From: CAZRUA01 sp964603125
GTDB lineage: Bacteria > Bacteroidota > Bacteroidia > B-17B0 > Aurantibacillaceae
Direction: 5' to 3'
DNA: 21,078 nt
Assembly: GCA_964603125.1 (NCBI GenBank)
Contig: CAZRUA010000061.1
Location: forward strand, 1 to 21,078
Shown piece after piece: positions 6,418 through 13,137 of the stretch (position 1 is its first letter; the number at the start of each line of letters is the position of its first letter). The translations under genes were made by a program, and so were the position numbers. The notes beneath the pieces were generated by a model. The model had not been told where the DNA came from. It made no database searches and was given only the letters and a program-made list of their open reading frames with translations.

Positions 6418-8652
6418 ATGAAACTAAAGATTAAACTTAAACTATTAGTAATTCTTTTTTTTGTATGCTTCCAATTTTCTGAAGCACAAAATCTAGACTC
6501 TCTTCGTGCGCTATTAAATACATCAATTCACGATACAACTAAATGTCAAATCTTAAATGTTTTGATTGAAAATGAAAGTGATGACTCTGTTTGGCCGGTT
6601 TATAATACGAAGTTAAAAAAGATTTGTGAAGATAATCTTATTAAAGCTAAAGGCGATTTAAAGAAATACTATCAACAGTATTATGCTTTAGCTTTTAACA
6701 ATATGGGATATGATGGAATGATGAAGTCTAATTATACAGAATCATTTAACAATTATTCCAAAGCCTTAAAAATATCCGAAGAAATCAATGATAAATCAGG
6801 CTTGTCAACGGCATATTTAAATATTGGATTTTTATTTCGTCATCAAGGAAATACCAATATGGCTTTAGAATATTACCATAAAGCGCTTAAAATACAAATT
6901 GAAATTGGCGATAAACGTGGTGTTGCAACTTCATATAATAATATTGGTTTTGTTTTGAGTGGACAAAATGAAATGATAAGTGCAATTGAAAATTATGAAA
7001 AGGCACTTCCCAATTATATTGCCATCGACGATAAAGAAGGTATTGCTGTATGTTACGTTAATTTGGCTTTTGCTTATAAAGAAATTGGTGACCCATATTG
7101 CAAGGGTAGTAAAGAAGAGTGTTTCAGGTCGGGTGTTTTAAAATCAATTGATTATTTGAATAAAGCTTCTAAAATTCAAACTGATTTGGATGATAAAAAG
7201 GGCTTAGCCAATTCTATTAATATGCTCGGAGGTATATACGAAAACATAGGTGATCCTTCCTGCAAATTAGGTAAAGCTGAGTGTGATAAAATAAATAATC
7301 AATTAGCACTCGACTACTATTTAAAAGCTCTGCAACTTAGGAAGGAAGTTGGAAGTAAAACTGGTTTATCTATGTCTTATAACACCTTGGCCGAACATTA
7401 TTTAAAAACCAATGAAATTGATAAGGCTTTGCAAAATGGGTTATTATCACTAAGTGTTTCGAAGGAAGTTGGCTCGCCCGAAAAGATTTCATTGGCAGCT
7501 TTAGTTTTAAAAAAGATTTATGAGAAGAAGGGAGATTTTAAGGAGTCATTAAAAATGTATGAATTGCATATTTTAATGAAGGATAGTATTTCTAATGATG
7601 AAACCAAGAGAAATGCTTTAAAGAAAGGTTTTCAAGCTGAATACGAAACTCAACATGCTAAGGATAGCTTAATAAATGTGGCTAAAATTGAACAAGAAAA
7701 ATTTAAAAGTGATTTAGCTGTGTCTCAGCAAAAGACATACACTTATTTTGGTTTGTTTGGTTTTGCTCTAATGCTTTTAATAGCATTGGTGTCATTCAGG
7801 GCGTTTAAAAATAAACAAAAGGCTAATGTCATAATTACACAACAAAAGATTTTCTCTGAAGAGCAAAGATTGATTATAGAAGAAAAGCAAAAAGAGGTTC
7901 TTGATTCTATTCATTATGCATCTCGAATTCAAAGGGCTATGTTAACCAGTAGCGATTACATAGAGCAACATTTACAAGCGGAGTATTTTATTTTCTATCA
8001 ACCTAAAGATATTGTGAGTGGAGATTTTTATTGGGCTGCTGAACATGAAGGTAAGTTTTATATGGCAACTGCAGATTGCACAGGTCATGGAGTTCCTGGA
8101 GCATTTATGAGTTTATTAAATATTAGTTTTTTAAATGAAAATTTGATTGAACGTAATATTTTAAGTCCAGATAAAATTTTGAATGAGCAACGCAAGGAAA
8201 TTGTTAAAGCTTTAAATCCAAAAGGAAATGAAAATTCAAAGGATGGAATGGATTGTGTGTTGTGTGCTTTTGATTTAAATACCGATAAACCATCGTTGGA
8301 ATTTGCTGCAGCTAACAATCCTTTATGGTTAGTTAGGAATGGTGAGATGTTGAAGTTTAGTGCTGATAAAATGCCTGTTGGTAAATATGAAGAAAGTGCA
8401 GGTGATTTTAAATTGAATAAAATTGAGCTTCAAAAAAACGATATTGTTTATACTTTTACCGATGGTTATGCCGATCAGTTTGGAGGTCCTAAGGGAAAGA
8501 AGTTTATGTATAAGCAATTAGAGGAAACTATTCTGTCAAATGCTCATTTAGCCATGGCTGAGCAGCATAAGGTTTTAATGGATAAAATTAATGATTGGAA
8601 GGGTAACACGGAGCAAATAGATGATATTTTAGTTGTAGGGATTAGAATATAA
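6418..8652 (+). CDS. TPR sensor / SpoIIE-type PP2C serine phosphatase
   Basis: A 744-residue membrane-anchored phosphatase, likely acting in a partner-switching or stress signalling pathway. Order: signal peptide (1-23, ending SEAQ); tetratricopeptide repeats (about 88-385); coiled linker; transmembrane helix (442-461); cytoplasmic coiled coil (465-495); SpoIIE/PP2C domain (about 497-744). Phosphatase motifs are intact: QPKDIVSGDFYW with D536, TADCTGHGVPGAF with D553, DGMDC with D612, YTFTDGYADQFGG with D682, and QIDDILVV (D735, D736). These acidic residues bind Mn/Mg in the family. The TPR region therefore faces the periplasm and may sense a protein or signal there. Two TPR linkers carry short inserts with C-x6-C spacing (225-236 and 278-290). 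No anti-sigma or anti-anti-sigma partner gene is adjacent. Confidence 0.92.
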   Translation: MKLKIKLKLLVILFFVCFQFSEAQNLDSLRALLNTSIHDTTKCQILNVLIENESDDSVWPVYNTKLKKICEDNLIKAKGDLKKYYQQYYALAFNNMGYDGMMKSNYTESFNNYSKALKISEEINDKSGLSTAYLNIGFLFRHQGNTNMALEYYHKALKIQIEIGDKRGVATSYNNIGFVLSGQNEMISAIENYEKALPNYIAIDDKEGIAVCYVNLAFAYKEIGDPYCKGSKEECFRSGVLKSIDYLNKASKIQTDLDDKKGLANSINMLGGIYENIGDPSCKLGKAECDKINNQLALDYYLKALQLRKEVGSKTGLSMSYNTLAEHYLKTNEIDKALQNGLLSLSVSKEVGSPEKISLAALVLKKIYEKKGDFKESLKMYELHILMKDSISNDETKRNALKKGFQAEYETQHAKDSLINVAKIEQEKFKSDLAVSQQKTYTYFGLFGFALMLLIALVSFRAFKNKQKANVIITQQKIFSEEQRLIIEEKQKEVLDSIHYASRIQRAMLTSSDYIEQHLQAEYFIFYQPKDIVSGDFYWAAEHEGKFYMATADCTGHGVPGAFMSLLNISFLNENLIERNILSPDKILNEQRKEIVKALNPKGNENSKDGMDCVLCAFDLNTDKPSLEFAAANNPLWLVRNGEMLKFSADKMPVGKYEESAGDFKLNKIELQKNDIVYTFTDGYADQFGGPKGKKFMYKQLEETILSNAHLAMAEQHKVLMDKINDWKGNTEQIDDILVVGIRI

Positions 8653-8671
8653 TGATTTTGTAAATCAAAAT

Positions 8672-8702
8672 TTTGCCCATCAAAATACTAAGTGTATCTT
8701 GT
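8672..8702 (+). promoter_or_regulatory. probable efp promoter
   Basis: TTTG (8672-8675) serves as a -33 element, followed by a 19-base spacer and TATCTTGT (8695-8702), a six-of-eight match to TAnnTTTG. The spacing is ideal. This places the TTG codon at 8673 inside the promoter and supports the ATG at 8721 as the true start. Confidence 0.55.
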
Positions 8703-8720
8703 GCCTTCAAATTAAAAACC

Positions 8721-9272
8721 ATGGCAACAACTTCTGATATTTCAAAAAACGCTTTTTTAAGATACAATAACGAATTAGTTCAAGTATTGGATTACGATCA
8801 TATCACTCCTGGTAAAGGAAATGCAATTTATTCTTGCAAGTGCCGTAATGTAGAAACTGGAAAACAAAGTGAAATTCGTTTTCGTTCGGGTGAGAAAGTT
8901 GATATTATACGCGTTGATGAGCATGAAATGCAATACTTGTTTATGGAAGGAGATTATTTGGTTTGTATGAATCAAGAAACTTACGATCAAGTACATGTAC
9001 CTAAAATAATTTTTGCAGATAGCATACAGTTTTTACAAGAGGGTATGATTCTTAAGATTCGTTTCGATGAAAATGAAAAGCCTTTAAATGGTTCTTTACC
9101 CACTTACGTTGAGTTAGAAGTAACTTATTGCGAAGATGGAGTAAAAGGTAAATCTTTAAAAACTGCTGAGGTTACTGGTGGTATCAAAGTGCAAGTTCCT
9201 ATTTTTGTGACCATCGGTGATAAATTAAAAATTACAACAGAAACCTGCGAATACGTTGAACGTGTTAAGTAA
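8721..9272 (+). CDS. efp: elongation factor P, divergent
   Basis: EF-P binds the ribosome between the P and E sites and relieves stalling at proline runs. This product has 183 residues, near the family length of 185-190. It has the three-part layout: KOW-like N-domain with the tip loop TPGKGN (K32 at the modifiable position), central OB domain starting near MQYLFMEGDYLVCM, and C-terminal OB domain ending VTGGIKVQVPIFVTIGDKLK and CEYVERVK. The N-domain after the tip (AIYSCKCRNVETG) and the C-terminal insert are less conserved than usual, and there are five Cys residues (39, 41, 82, 137, 176). It could be a divergent single efp or a paralogue. I saw no EpmA/EpmB or rhamnosyltransferase gene nearby. 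The start at 8721 follows from the family N-terminus (MATTSDI) and the upstream promoter. Confidence 0.88.
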   Translation: MATTSDISKNAFLRYNNELVQVLDYDHITPGKGNAIYSCKCRNVETGKQSEIRFRSGEKVDIIRVDEHEMQYLFMEGDYLVCMNQETYDQVHVPKIIFADSIQFLQEGMILKIRFDENEKPLNGSLPTYVELEVTYCEDGVKGKSLKTAEVTGGIKVQVPIFVTIGDKLKITTETCEYVERVK

Positions 9273-9277
9273 TTAGT

Positions 9278-9613
9278 TTGAAAGTAACGATTACATATAT
9301 ACGATTAAAAGGTCCATTGAAGTTTTTTGCTTTGTCTTATAAGGCAATGAACATTTTAAAGCAGCTTAAAACAACAAATTGTAAAGCATTTAAAAAGCGT
9401 GGTATTTGGACTAAACATTATACCATGACATTATGGGAATCTGAGCAGCAATTAAAAGATTTTGCCAGAAGTGGAGCTCATTTGGAAGCCATGAAAACCA
9501 GTAAAAGCATTGCATCTGAGATTAAAACCTACACGTATGATGCGGATAAATTGCCAGATTGGAATAGCGCATTAAAGCTACTTGATACTATAAAACCAAT
9601 AACTTATAGTTAA
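9278..9613 (+). CDS. ferredoxin-fold, monooxygenase-like (CrtA/DUF3291-type) protein
   Basis: A 111-residue protein with the beta-alpha pattern of the dimeric ferredoxin-like barrel. The segment GIWTKHYTMTLWESEQQLKD followed by FARSGAHLEAM resembles spheroidene monooxygenase-like and DUF3291-type proteins, in which a heme or small substrate may bind. That link is from pattern memory. The frame has no ATG until residue 24. TTG at 9278 is the only usual start after the in-frame TAA at 9266-9268, and it retains the first strand VTITYIRL that the fold needs. It lies 5 bases after efp, so it is probably co-transcribed. The next gene is convergent, with only 5 bases between the two stops. Confidence 0.7.
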   Translation: MKVTITYIRLKGPLKFFALSYKAMNILKQLKTTNCKAFKKRGIWTKHYTMTLWESEQQLKDFARSGAHLEAMKTSKSIASEIKTYTYDADKLPDWNSALKLLDTIKPITYS

Positions 9614-9618
9614 ATAAT

Positions 9619-10491
9619 TTAATAAACAGCTTCGCTTTTTAATATGTCAATAACGGTTTGCCCAGGTAATACTGTGTAAACGGGGATTTTTAATTGATAT
9701 TTTGAGCAGAGTTCTTTAATTTTTAAATCAATTAACTCATTGGAATATCGTGAAGAAAAATGACCTAGAATTAATTTTTCTAATTTAATTTCACTTACGG
9801 CTTTAATAACATCTTCTAAGTGACTATGTTTGTTTTTTTCGTTATTTATTTTCACATCATCTAAACTTAAAAAAGTGGCCTCGTGAATAAGTATTTTTGA
9901 ATTGTTCCAATGCTCAAAATTTTCTACTGGAGTATCTCCTGAGTAACAAAGCAAAGTTTCTGAAATTTCAATAGAGGTGTTTATTTTGCCTTGCTCCATT
10001 ACTATTTTCTTTATTTCGTTCGGAGGTAAATTGGCAATCTCTGGTTTTATTTTACGCTTTACCAAAACAACTTTATATCCCAAACTCTTTGATATTTCTG
10101 GTTTAGCAGCAACATGAGAGTTTCGAATAGCCTCAACATAAATATTCTCTCTAATCCAGATTTTATCTTTTTCTACAATTGGTTTCCAAACAGAGCCAGA
10201 AACATGTGGGTCGAATTTTTTTGAAAATGTTTCTAAATTTGGGAATGAACCGCAATCTTTTGGGTAGTGGATAATTGGAAATCCTTCTCTAGCATTAAGT
10301 TGGTTAAATTGCAATAAACCCGTTAAATGATCTCTATCAGCATGACTTATAAAAGCATGTGTAATTTTTCTTGTTTTTTGTAATAAAGATGAACATAAAC
10401 CATCTCCAACGTCAAACAACAATCCTAACTCTTCAACAAAATACCATGTTGAAAATAACGCTGTTGAATAACCCGAAATGGTGAGTTGCAT
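9619..10491 (-). CDS. metallo-beta-lactamase-fold hydrolase, RNase Z-like
   Basis: A 290-residue cytoplasmic MBL protein. Landmarks follow ribonuclease Z/ElaC order: N-terminal strand pair; FDVGDG (26-31); first metal motif SHADRDHLTGL (49-59); NSHV (124-127); LCYSGDTP (181-188) with D186; ILIHEATF (200-207); HSHLEDV (222-228); and LGHFSSRY (242-249). HEATF and HxSSRY are strong RNase Z signatures. The first motif is HxDxDH (H50, D52, D54, H55) instead of HxHxDH, so one zinc ligand differs. The protein may be a paralogue rather than the tRNA 3' processing enzyme. It is not a persulfide dioxygenase by motif. It is the last gene on the minus strand after the sulfur-relay cluster, 61 bases downstream, and has its own candidate promoter. 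Confidence 0.85.
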   Translation of the reverse strand: MQLTISGYSTALFSTWYFVEELGLLFDVGDGLCSSLLQKTRKITHAFISHADRDHLTGLLQFNQLNAREGFPIIHYPKDCGSFPNLETFSKKFDPHVSGSVWKPIVEKDKIWIRENIYVEAIRNSHVAAKPEISKSLGYKVVLVKRKIKPEIANLPPNEIKKIVMEQGKINTSIEISETLLCYSGDTPVENFEHWNNSKILIHEATFLSLDDVKINNEKNKHSHLEDVIKAVSEIKLEKLILGHFSSRYSNELIDLKIKELCSKYQLKIPVYTVLPGQTVIDILKSEAVY

Positions 10492-10495
10492 GGTG

Positions 10496-10503
10496 CAAAA
10501 TTA
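10496..10503 (-). promoter_or_regulatory. -7 promoter element of the MBL gene
   Basis: Read on the minus strand the site is TAATTTTG, an exact TAnnTTTG match, only four bases (CACC) before the ATG at 10491. The predicted start would lie at or next to the ATG, implying a leaderless or nearly leaderless transcript. Confidence 0.45.
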
Positions 10504-10552
10504 TTTTATTATCAACTAAGATAATGAGAATTATGCTAGGTGGGAAATTACG

Positions 10553-11281
10553 TTATTGTAAATTTTTAACTATTTCAGCTTTATCAACTAGGCCAATTGT
10601 TGACCAAGTTAATTTTTTCTTTTTGTAAACGTGCAGAACAGGTATAGCATCAATTTTTAACTGCATTGCTATTTCAGGATTTTCATCAACATCAATGGTA
10701 ATTAACTTAACTTTACCTTTCATTTCATTTTCAATTTCATGAACAATTGGTTTTAATTTTTTACATGGTCCACACCATACAGCATTAAAATCAACTAAAA
10801 CAACTTTATCACTATCAATTTGGCTCATGAATTCATCCATGCTTAAGCCTTTTGTTTTTGCTGTTTCAGAAGCAACTTCAGTGTTTTGAGTTTCTTCTAA
10901 CCCTGCCGAGCGCCATTTCATTATCCCTCCATTAAGTTCATAAACATCTTTAAAACCTAAAGTGCGCATGTGACTTGCAGCGTCTGCACTTCTTCCGCCA
11001 CTCAGGCAATAAATTAAAACGGGTTTTTCTTTGTCTAAATTTTTAATGTTTTCATCAAAGCTTTCATTCTCCCAATCTATATTAGTTGCATTAGCAATAT
11101 GTCCACCATCATATTCACTTGGAGTTCTAACGTCTAATAAAGTAGCATCTTTTAATTCACTTATTTTGTTTGCAAAATCTTTTGCATCTAAGTTATAGGA
11201 AACACCATTTGCATTTTTTGTATTACAATTAGTAAATGTAACTGCAAATGTTAATAAGAGAATTGTTGTAATTAATCGCAT
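10553..11281 (-). CDS. lipoprotein with fused rhodanese and thioredoxin domains
   Basis: A 242-residue envelope protein. The N-terminus is a lipoprotein signal with Cys19 in FTNC as the lipidation residue. A rhodanese domain spans about 28-128 and carries the catalytic Cys92 in YCLSGGRS plus the GHI and GGIMKW motifs. A linker (about 129-146) follows, then a thioredoxin domain (about 147-242) with WCGPC (Cys170, Cys173) and the cis-proline loop AIPV. Rhodaneses carry persulfide sulfur on their Cys; thioredoxins reduce persulfides and disulfides. The fusion suggests sulfur is moved from the rhodanese Cys to the thioredoxin pair in the periplasm. It begins 2 bases after the trxA stop and is the last gene of the tight operon. 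Confidence 0.9.
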   Translation of the reverse strand: MRLITTILLLTFAVTFTNCNTKNANGVSYNLDAKDFANKISELKDATLLDVRTPSEYDGGHIANATNIDWENESFDENIKNLDKEKPVLIYCLSGGRSADAASHMRTLGFKDVYELNGGIMKWRSAGLEETQNTEVASETAKTKGLSMDEFMSQIDSDKVVLVDFNAVWCGPCKKLKPIVHEIENEMKGKVKLITIDVDENPEIAMQLKIDAIPVLHVYKKKKLTWSTIGLVDKAEIVKNLQ

Positions 11282-11283
11282 AA

Positions 11284-11586
11284 TTAGTTAGAATGTTGAT
11301 CGATGAGTTGTTTTAAATTGTTTGCAGGAACCACTCCTGATTGGCGCCATTTTATTTCGCCATTTTTAAAAAGAATTAGTGTGGGAACACCTTGTATTTG
11401 CAATGAACTAGCAATAGAAGGATTTTTATCCACATCTATTTTTAATATAGTTGCATTATCACCAACTTTACTTTTCAATTCTTCTAAAATGGGTTTCATC
11501 ATTTTGCAAGGACCACACCATTCAGCAAAAAAATCAACTAGTGTTGGTTTATTACTATTTATTATTTCGTTAAACTTGTTCGACAT
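11284..11586 (-). CDS. trxA: thioredoxin
   Basis: A 100-residue stand-alone cytoplasmic thioredoxin, slightly short for the family (105-110). WCGPCK holds the redox pair Cys24 and Cys27. The cis-proline is P68 in GVPTLILF, and FKNGEI with a C-terminal helix completes the fold. There is no signal peptide. It can reduce disulfides, and in this setting persulfides left on rhodanese or OsmC cysteines. It overlaps the end of the OsmC-like gene by 17 bases and precedes the fusion lipoprotein by 2 bases, consistent with translational coupling. This may be a cluster-specific copy rather than the housekeeping thioredoxin. Confidence 0.93.
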   Translation of the reverse strand: MSNKFNEIINSNKPTLVDFFAEWCGPCKMMKPILEELKSKVGDNATILKIDVDKNPSIASSLQIQGVPTLILFKNGEIKWRQSGVVPANNLKQLIDQHSN

Positions 11587-12013
11587 GTTTAATTGTTGTT
11601 TGTAAAGATACTTTAGATTTTATAGAATTGGAAATTAAACATGCAATTTCCGATTTTTGCAGTATTCTTTCCGCTCTTTCTGTGTCAGCTTCTTTGCTTA
11701 TTTCCAATATTGGGCGTAAAATAACTTCAGTCATTAGGAATTTCCCATCTATTTGTTCGAGTTTCCCATCGGCTTCGCATGAGAAATTAGTAAATTCAAG
11801 CTTTGAGTTTTCGGCAATAGCCAAGAAGGTTGTCATAAAGCAACTATTTACAGCGGCAGTAAAAAAATGTTCTGGCGACCAAACACCTTCTATTCCTTTT
11901 GGAAATTGAGGTGGTGTAGCCACTGTTATTTTATCGTTTAATTCTGGCGAAAAAACTTCTCCTTTTCTATTCTCTAACCAGTTAAGGTTTACTTTGTATA
12001 AATGCGCTGCCAT
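11570..12013 (-). CDS. OsmC/Ohr-family thiol peroxidase-like protein
   Basis: A 147-residue protein starting at the ATG at 12013 (MAAHLYKVNLNW). A longer start at 12037 would overlap the upstream gene, and the family begins at this short N-terminus; the chosen ATG leaves a 1-base gap after the upstream stop. The two family cysteines are present: Cys58 in AVNSCFMTTF and Cys125 in EIACLISNSIKS. OsmC/Ohr proteins use such a pair to reduce organic hydroperoxides, and some members act on persulfides. The N-terminal segment VATPPQFPKG and the PEHFFTAAVNSC helix are characteristic. Placement between the membrane protein and thioredoxin suggests thioredoxin may recycle it, though Ohr members often use lipoyl reductants. 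Confidence 0.9.
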   Translation of the reverse strand: MAAHLYKVNLNWLENRKGEVFSPELNDKITVATPPQFPKGIEGVWSPEHFFTAAVNSCFMTTFLAIAENSKLEFTNFSCEADGKLEQIDGKFLMTEVILRPILEISKEADTERAERILQKSEIACLISNSIKSKVSLQTTIKHVEQV

Positions 12014-12014
12014 G

Positions 12015-12260
12015 TTATTTTGTTTGAATTTCTTCAAAAGTTACTTCTTCACTGTTGTTGGGCTTATGGTTTGTTGGAGCGGGGCAGGAGTTACTTATTC
12101 CGCAGCAACCTGTATTGGTTACAACTTGAAATAATAAGAAACCTGCAATTAAACCAGAAAGCGCATCATGCATTACAATGGCATTAAAACCAATGTAAAT
12201 CCCTAGAATTAATCGCAACCAGCGCATAAAATTCCAACCGCTAAGTAAATTGTTTCTCAT
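12015..12260 (-). CDS. small Cys-rich membrane protein (DUF2892-like)
   Basis: An 81-residue protein. A basic N-terminus (MRNNLLSGWNFMRWLR) leads into two hydrophobic segments at about 14-30 and 33-48. A Cys-rich tail follows, NTGCCGISNSCPAP (49-62) with three cysteines, then a polar acidic C-terminus. It resembles DUF2892/YgaP-type small inner-membrane proteins, but the CCG...C tail is unusual. Its ATG overlaps the stop of the upstream rhodanese by one base (TAATG), a coupling arrangement. A role in passing or sensing sulfur at the membrane is inferred from the neighbours. The downstream OsmC-like gene starts after 1 base. Confidence 0.75.
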   Translation of the reverse strand: MRNNLLSGWNFMRWLRLILGIYIGFNAIVMHDALSGLIAGFLLFQVVTNTGCCGISNSCPAPTNHKPNNSEEVTFEEIQTK

Positions 12261-12577
12261 TATCTAATTTTATTTTGTAAGCTGCTCCAACCGCCTCCAT
12301 TATGAACGCTGGTGTAGCCATTTGATTTTAAGATATTTTTAGCTGAAGCACTTCTCATACCCGATGCACAACAAGTAATTATGGTTTTGTTTTTGTCTTT
12401 CAACTTGTTTAAGTTCCCGCTCAAACTATCAACCGAAATGTTTATCGAACCTTTGATATGGCCACTATTATATTCTCCTTTGCTTCTAACATCAAGTATA
12501 ATAGCCCCTTGTTTCACAAGTTCAGCGTAATCAACGGCAGGACCCATTCCTAGTAATTCTTTTATTTTTTGTAACAT
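12260..12577 (-). CDS. single-domain rhodanese with vicinal cysteines
   Basis: A 105-residue rhodanese-like sulfurtransferase with no signal peptide, so cytoplasmic. Domain features: ILDVRSKGEYNSGHIKGSIN (27-46), then the active loop ITCCASGMRSA where Cys70 is the persulfide-carrying residue and Cys69 precedes it. HNGGGW closes the fold. A short helix (residues 1-14) precedes the domain. Length fits single-domain (GlpE-like) forms. It lies 5 bases after the other small rhodanese and overlaps the Cys-rich membrane protein gene by one base. The vicinal CC could form a disulfide or trisulfide. Confidence 0.9.
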   Translation of the reverse strand: MLQKIKELLGMGPAVDYAELVKQGAIILDVRSKGEYNSGHIKGSINISVDSLSGNLNKLKDKNKTIITCCASGMRSASAKNILKSNGYTSVHNGGGWSSLQNKIR

Positions 12578-12582
12578 AAATT

Positions 12583-12861
12583 TTATTTTGATTGGTAATA
12601 ATTAACATCTAACCATGAGCCTGCGTTATGGCATTCAAAACCTTGGTTGGATAAATAATGATGAGCTTGACCACTTCTGCCACCAGATGCGCAACACAAA
12701 ACTAATGGGCTTGATAATTGTTTTAATTCATCAATTCGCTGAGGTATTTCTTGCAGAGGAATATTAATTGAGCCAGCTACGTTTCCTCCCATAAATTCAG
12801 CAGGAGTTCTTACGTCAACTATGGTTCCTTGTTTTTCTTTTATTAATTGTTCAATAGTCAT
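12583..12861 (-). CDS. single-domain rhodanese with vicinal cysteines
   Basis: A 92-residue cytoplasmic rhodanese, close to the minimal domain size. IVDVRTPAEF (14-23) and GSINIPL lead to the active loop LVLCCASGGRSG with catalytic Cys57 preceded by Cys56, then QGFECHNAGSW (another Cys near 76). No signal peptide. It is the second gene of the tight operon, 12 bases after the YgaP-like gene and 5 bases before a second rhodanese with the same CCASG loop. The two differ clearly in sequence, so they are not a recent duplication. Confidence 0.9.
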   Translation of the reverse strand: MTIEQLIKEKQGTIVDVRTPAEFMGGNVAGSINIPLQEIPQRIDELKQLSSPLVLCCASGGRSGQAHHYLSNQGFECHNAGSWLDVNYYQSK

Positions 12862-12873
12862 GTTTTCTAAATT

Positions 12874-13083
12874 TTATTGTTTGTCTTTTTTTATTGTAGA
12901 TAAACCAAATGGCAAATACAGTGGACATGTGCCAATTAAACTGGTTAAAATAAACACACCAGCAAGTGCTAAAAGCACAATAGCTAATGTTCCTGAAATT
13001 TGATTTGCGAAGTATAAACCTGCAATTACTGCTGCGACAAGTATTCGAACTACTTTGTCAATTGTACCCATATTCTTTTTCAT
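12874..13083 (-). CDS. YgaP/DUF2892-family membrane protein
   Basis: A 69-residue inner-membrane protein with two hydrophobic helices at about 11-28 and 31-50, followed by GTCPLYLPFGLST, the family signature at the C-terminus of YgaP-type transmembrane domains. In some bacteria the same segment is fused to a rhodanese (YgaP), so separate genes next to rhodaneses fit a split version. I use the ATG at 13083 (MKKNMGTIDKVVR), which matches the family N-terminus; the longer frame from 13110 would begin inside the promoter. It is the first gene of the sulfur-handling unit. Confidence 0.85.
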   Translation of the reverse strand: MKKNMGTIDKVVRILVAAVIAGLYFANQISGTLAIVLLALAGVFILTSLIGTCPLYLPFGLSTIKKDKQ

Positions 13084-13107
13084 AATAATTGGTTTTAATT
13101 TATAGTA

Positions 13108-13115
13108 CAAAGGTG
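13108..13115 (-). promoter_or_regulatory. candidate -7 element of the sulfur-handling operon
   Basis: On the minus strand the site reads CACCTTTG, seven of eight matches to TAnnTTTG, about 25 bases before the ATG at 13083. No clear -33 TTG is found upstream, which would fit a promoter that depends on an activator. Confidence 0.45.
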
Positions 13116-13137
13116 TATCATTAAAACCTAGAATACG

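Noticed and set aside
8673..8720. N-terminal extension of efp from a TTG at 8673
   Set aside because: The TTG lies in the -33 promoter element, and the family N-terminus begins at the ATG at 8721.
9610..9622. 13-base AT palindrome containing both convergent stop codons
   Set aside because: TTAAATAATTTAA is too short and AT-only to be a terminator; it follows naturally from two TAA stops facing each other.
11303..11605. 100-residue plus-strand frame opposite trxA
   Set aside because: Mirror of the thioredoxin gene, with low-complexity Cys/Phe/Ser content and no motif.
12014..12037. Longer OsmC start at 12037
   Set aside because: It overlaps the upstream gene and adds eight residues not typical of the family; the ATG at 12013 leaves a 1-base gap after the upstream stop.
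13084..13110. Longer YgaP-like start at 13110
   Set aside because: It would begin inside the candidate -7 element; the family N-terminus fits the ATG at 13083.
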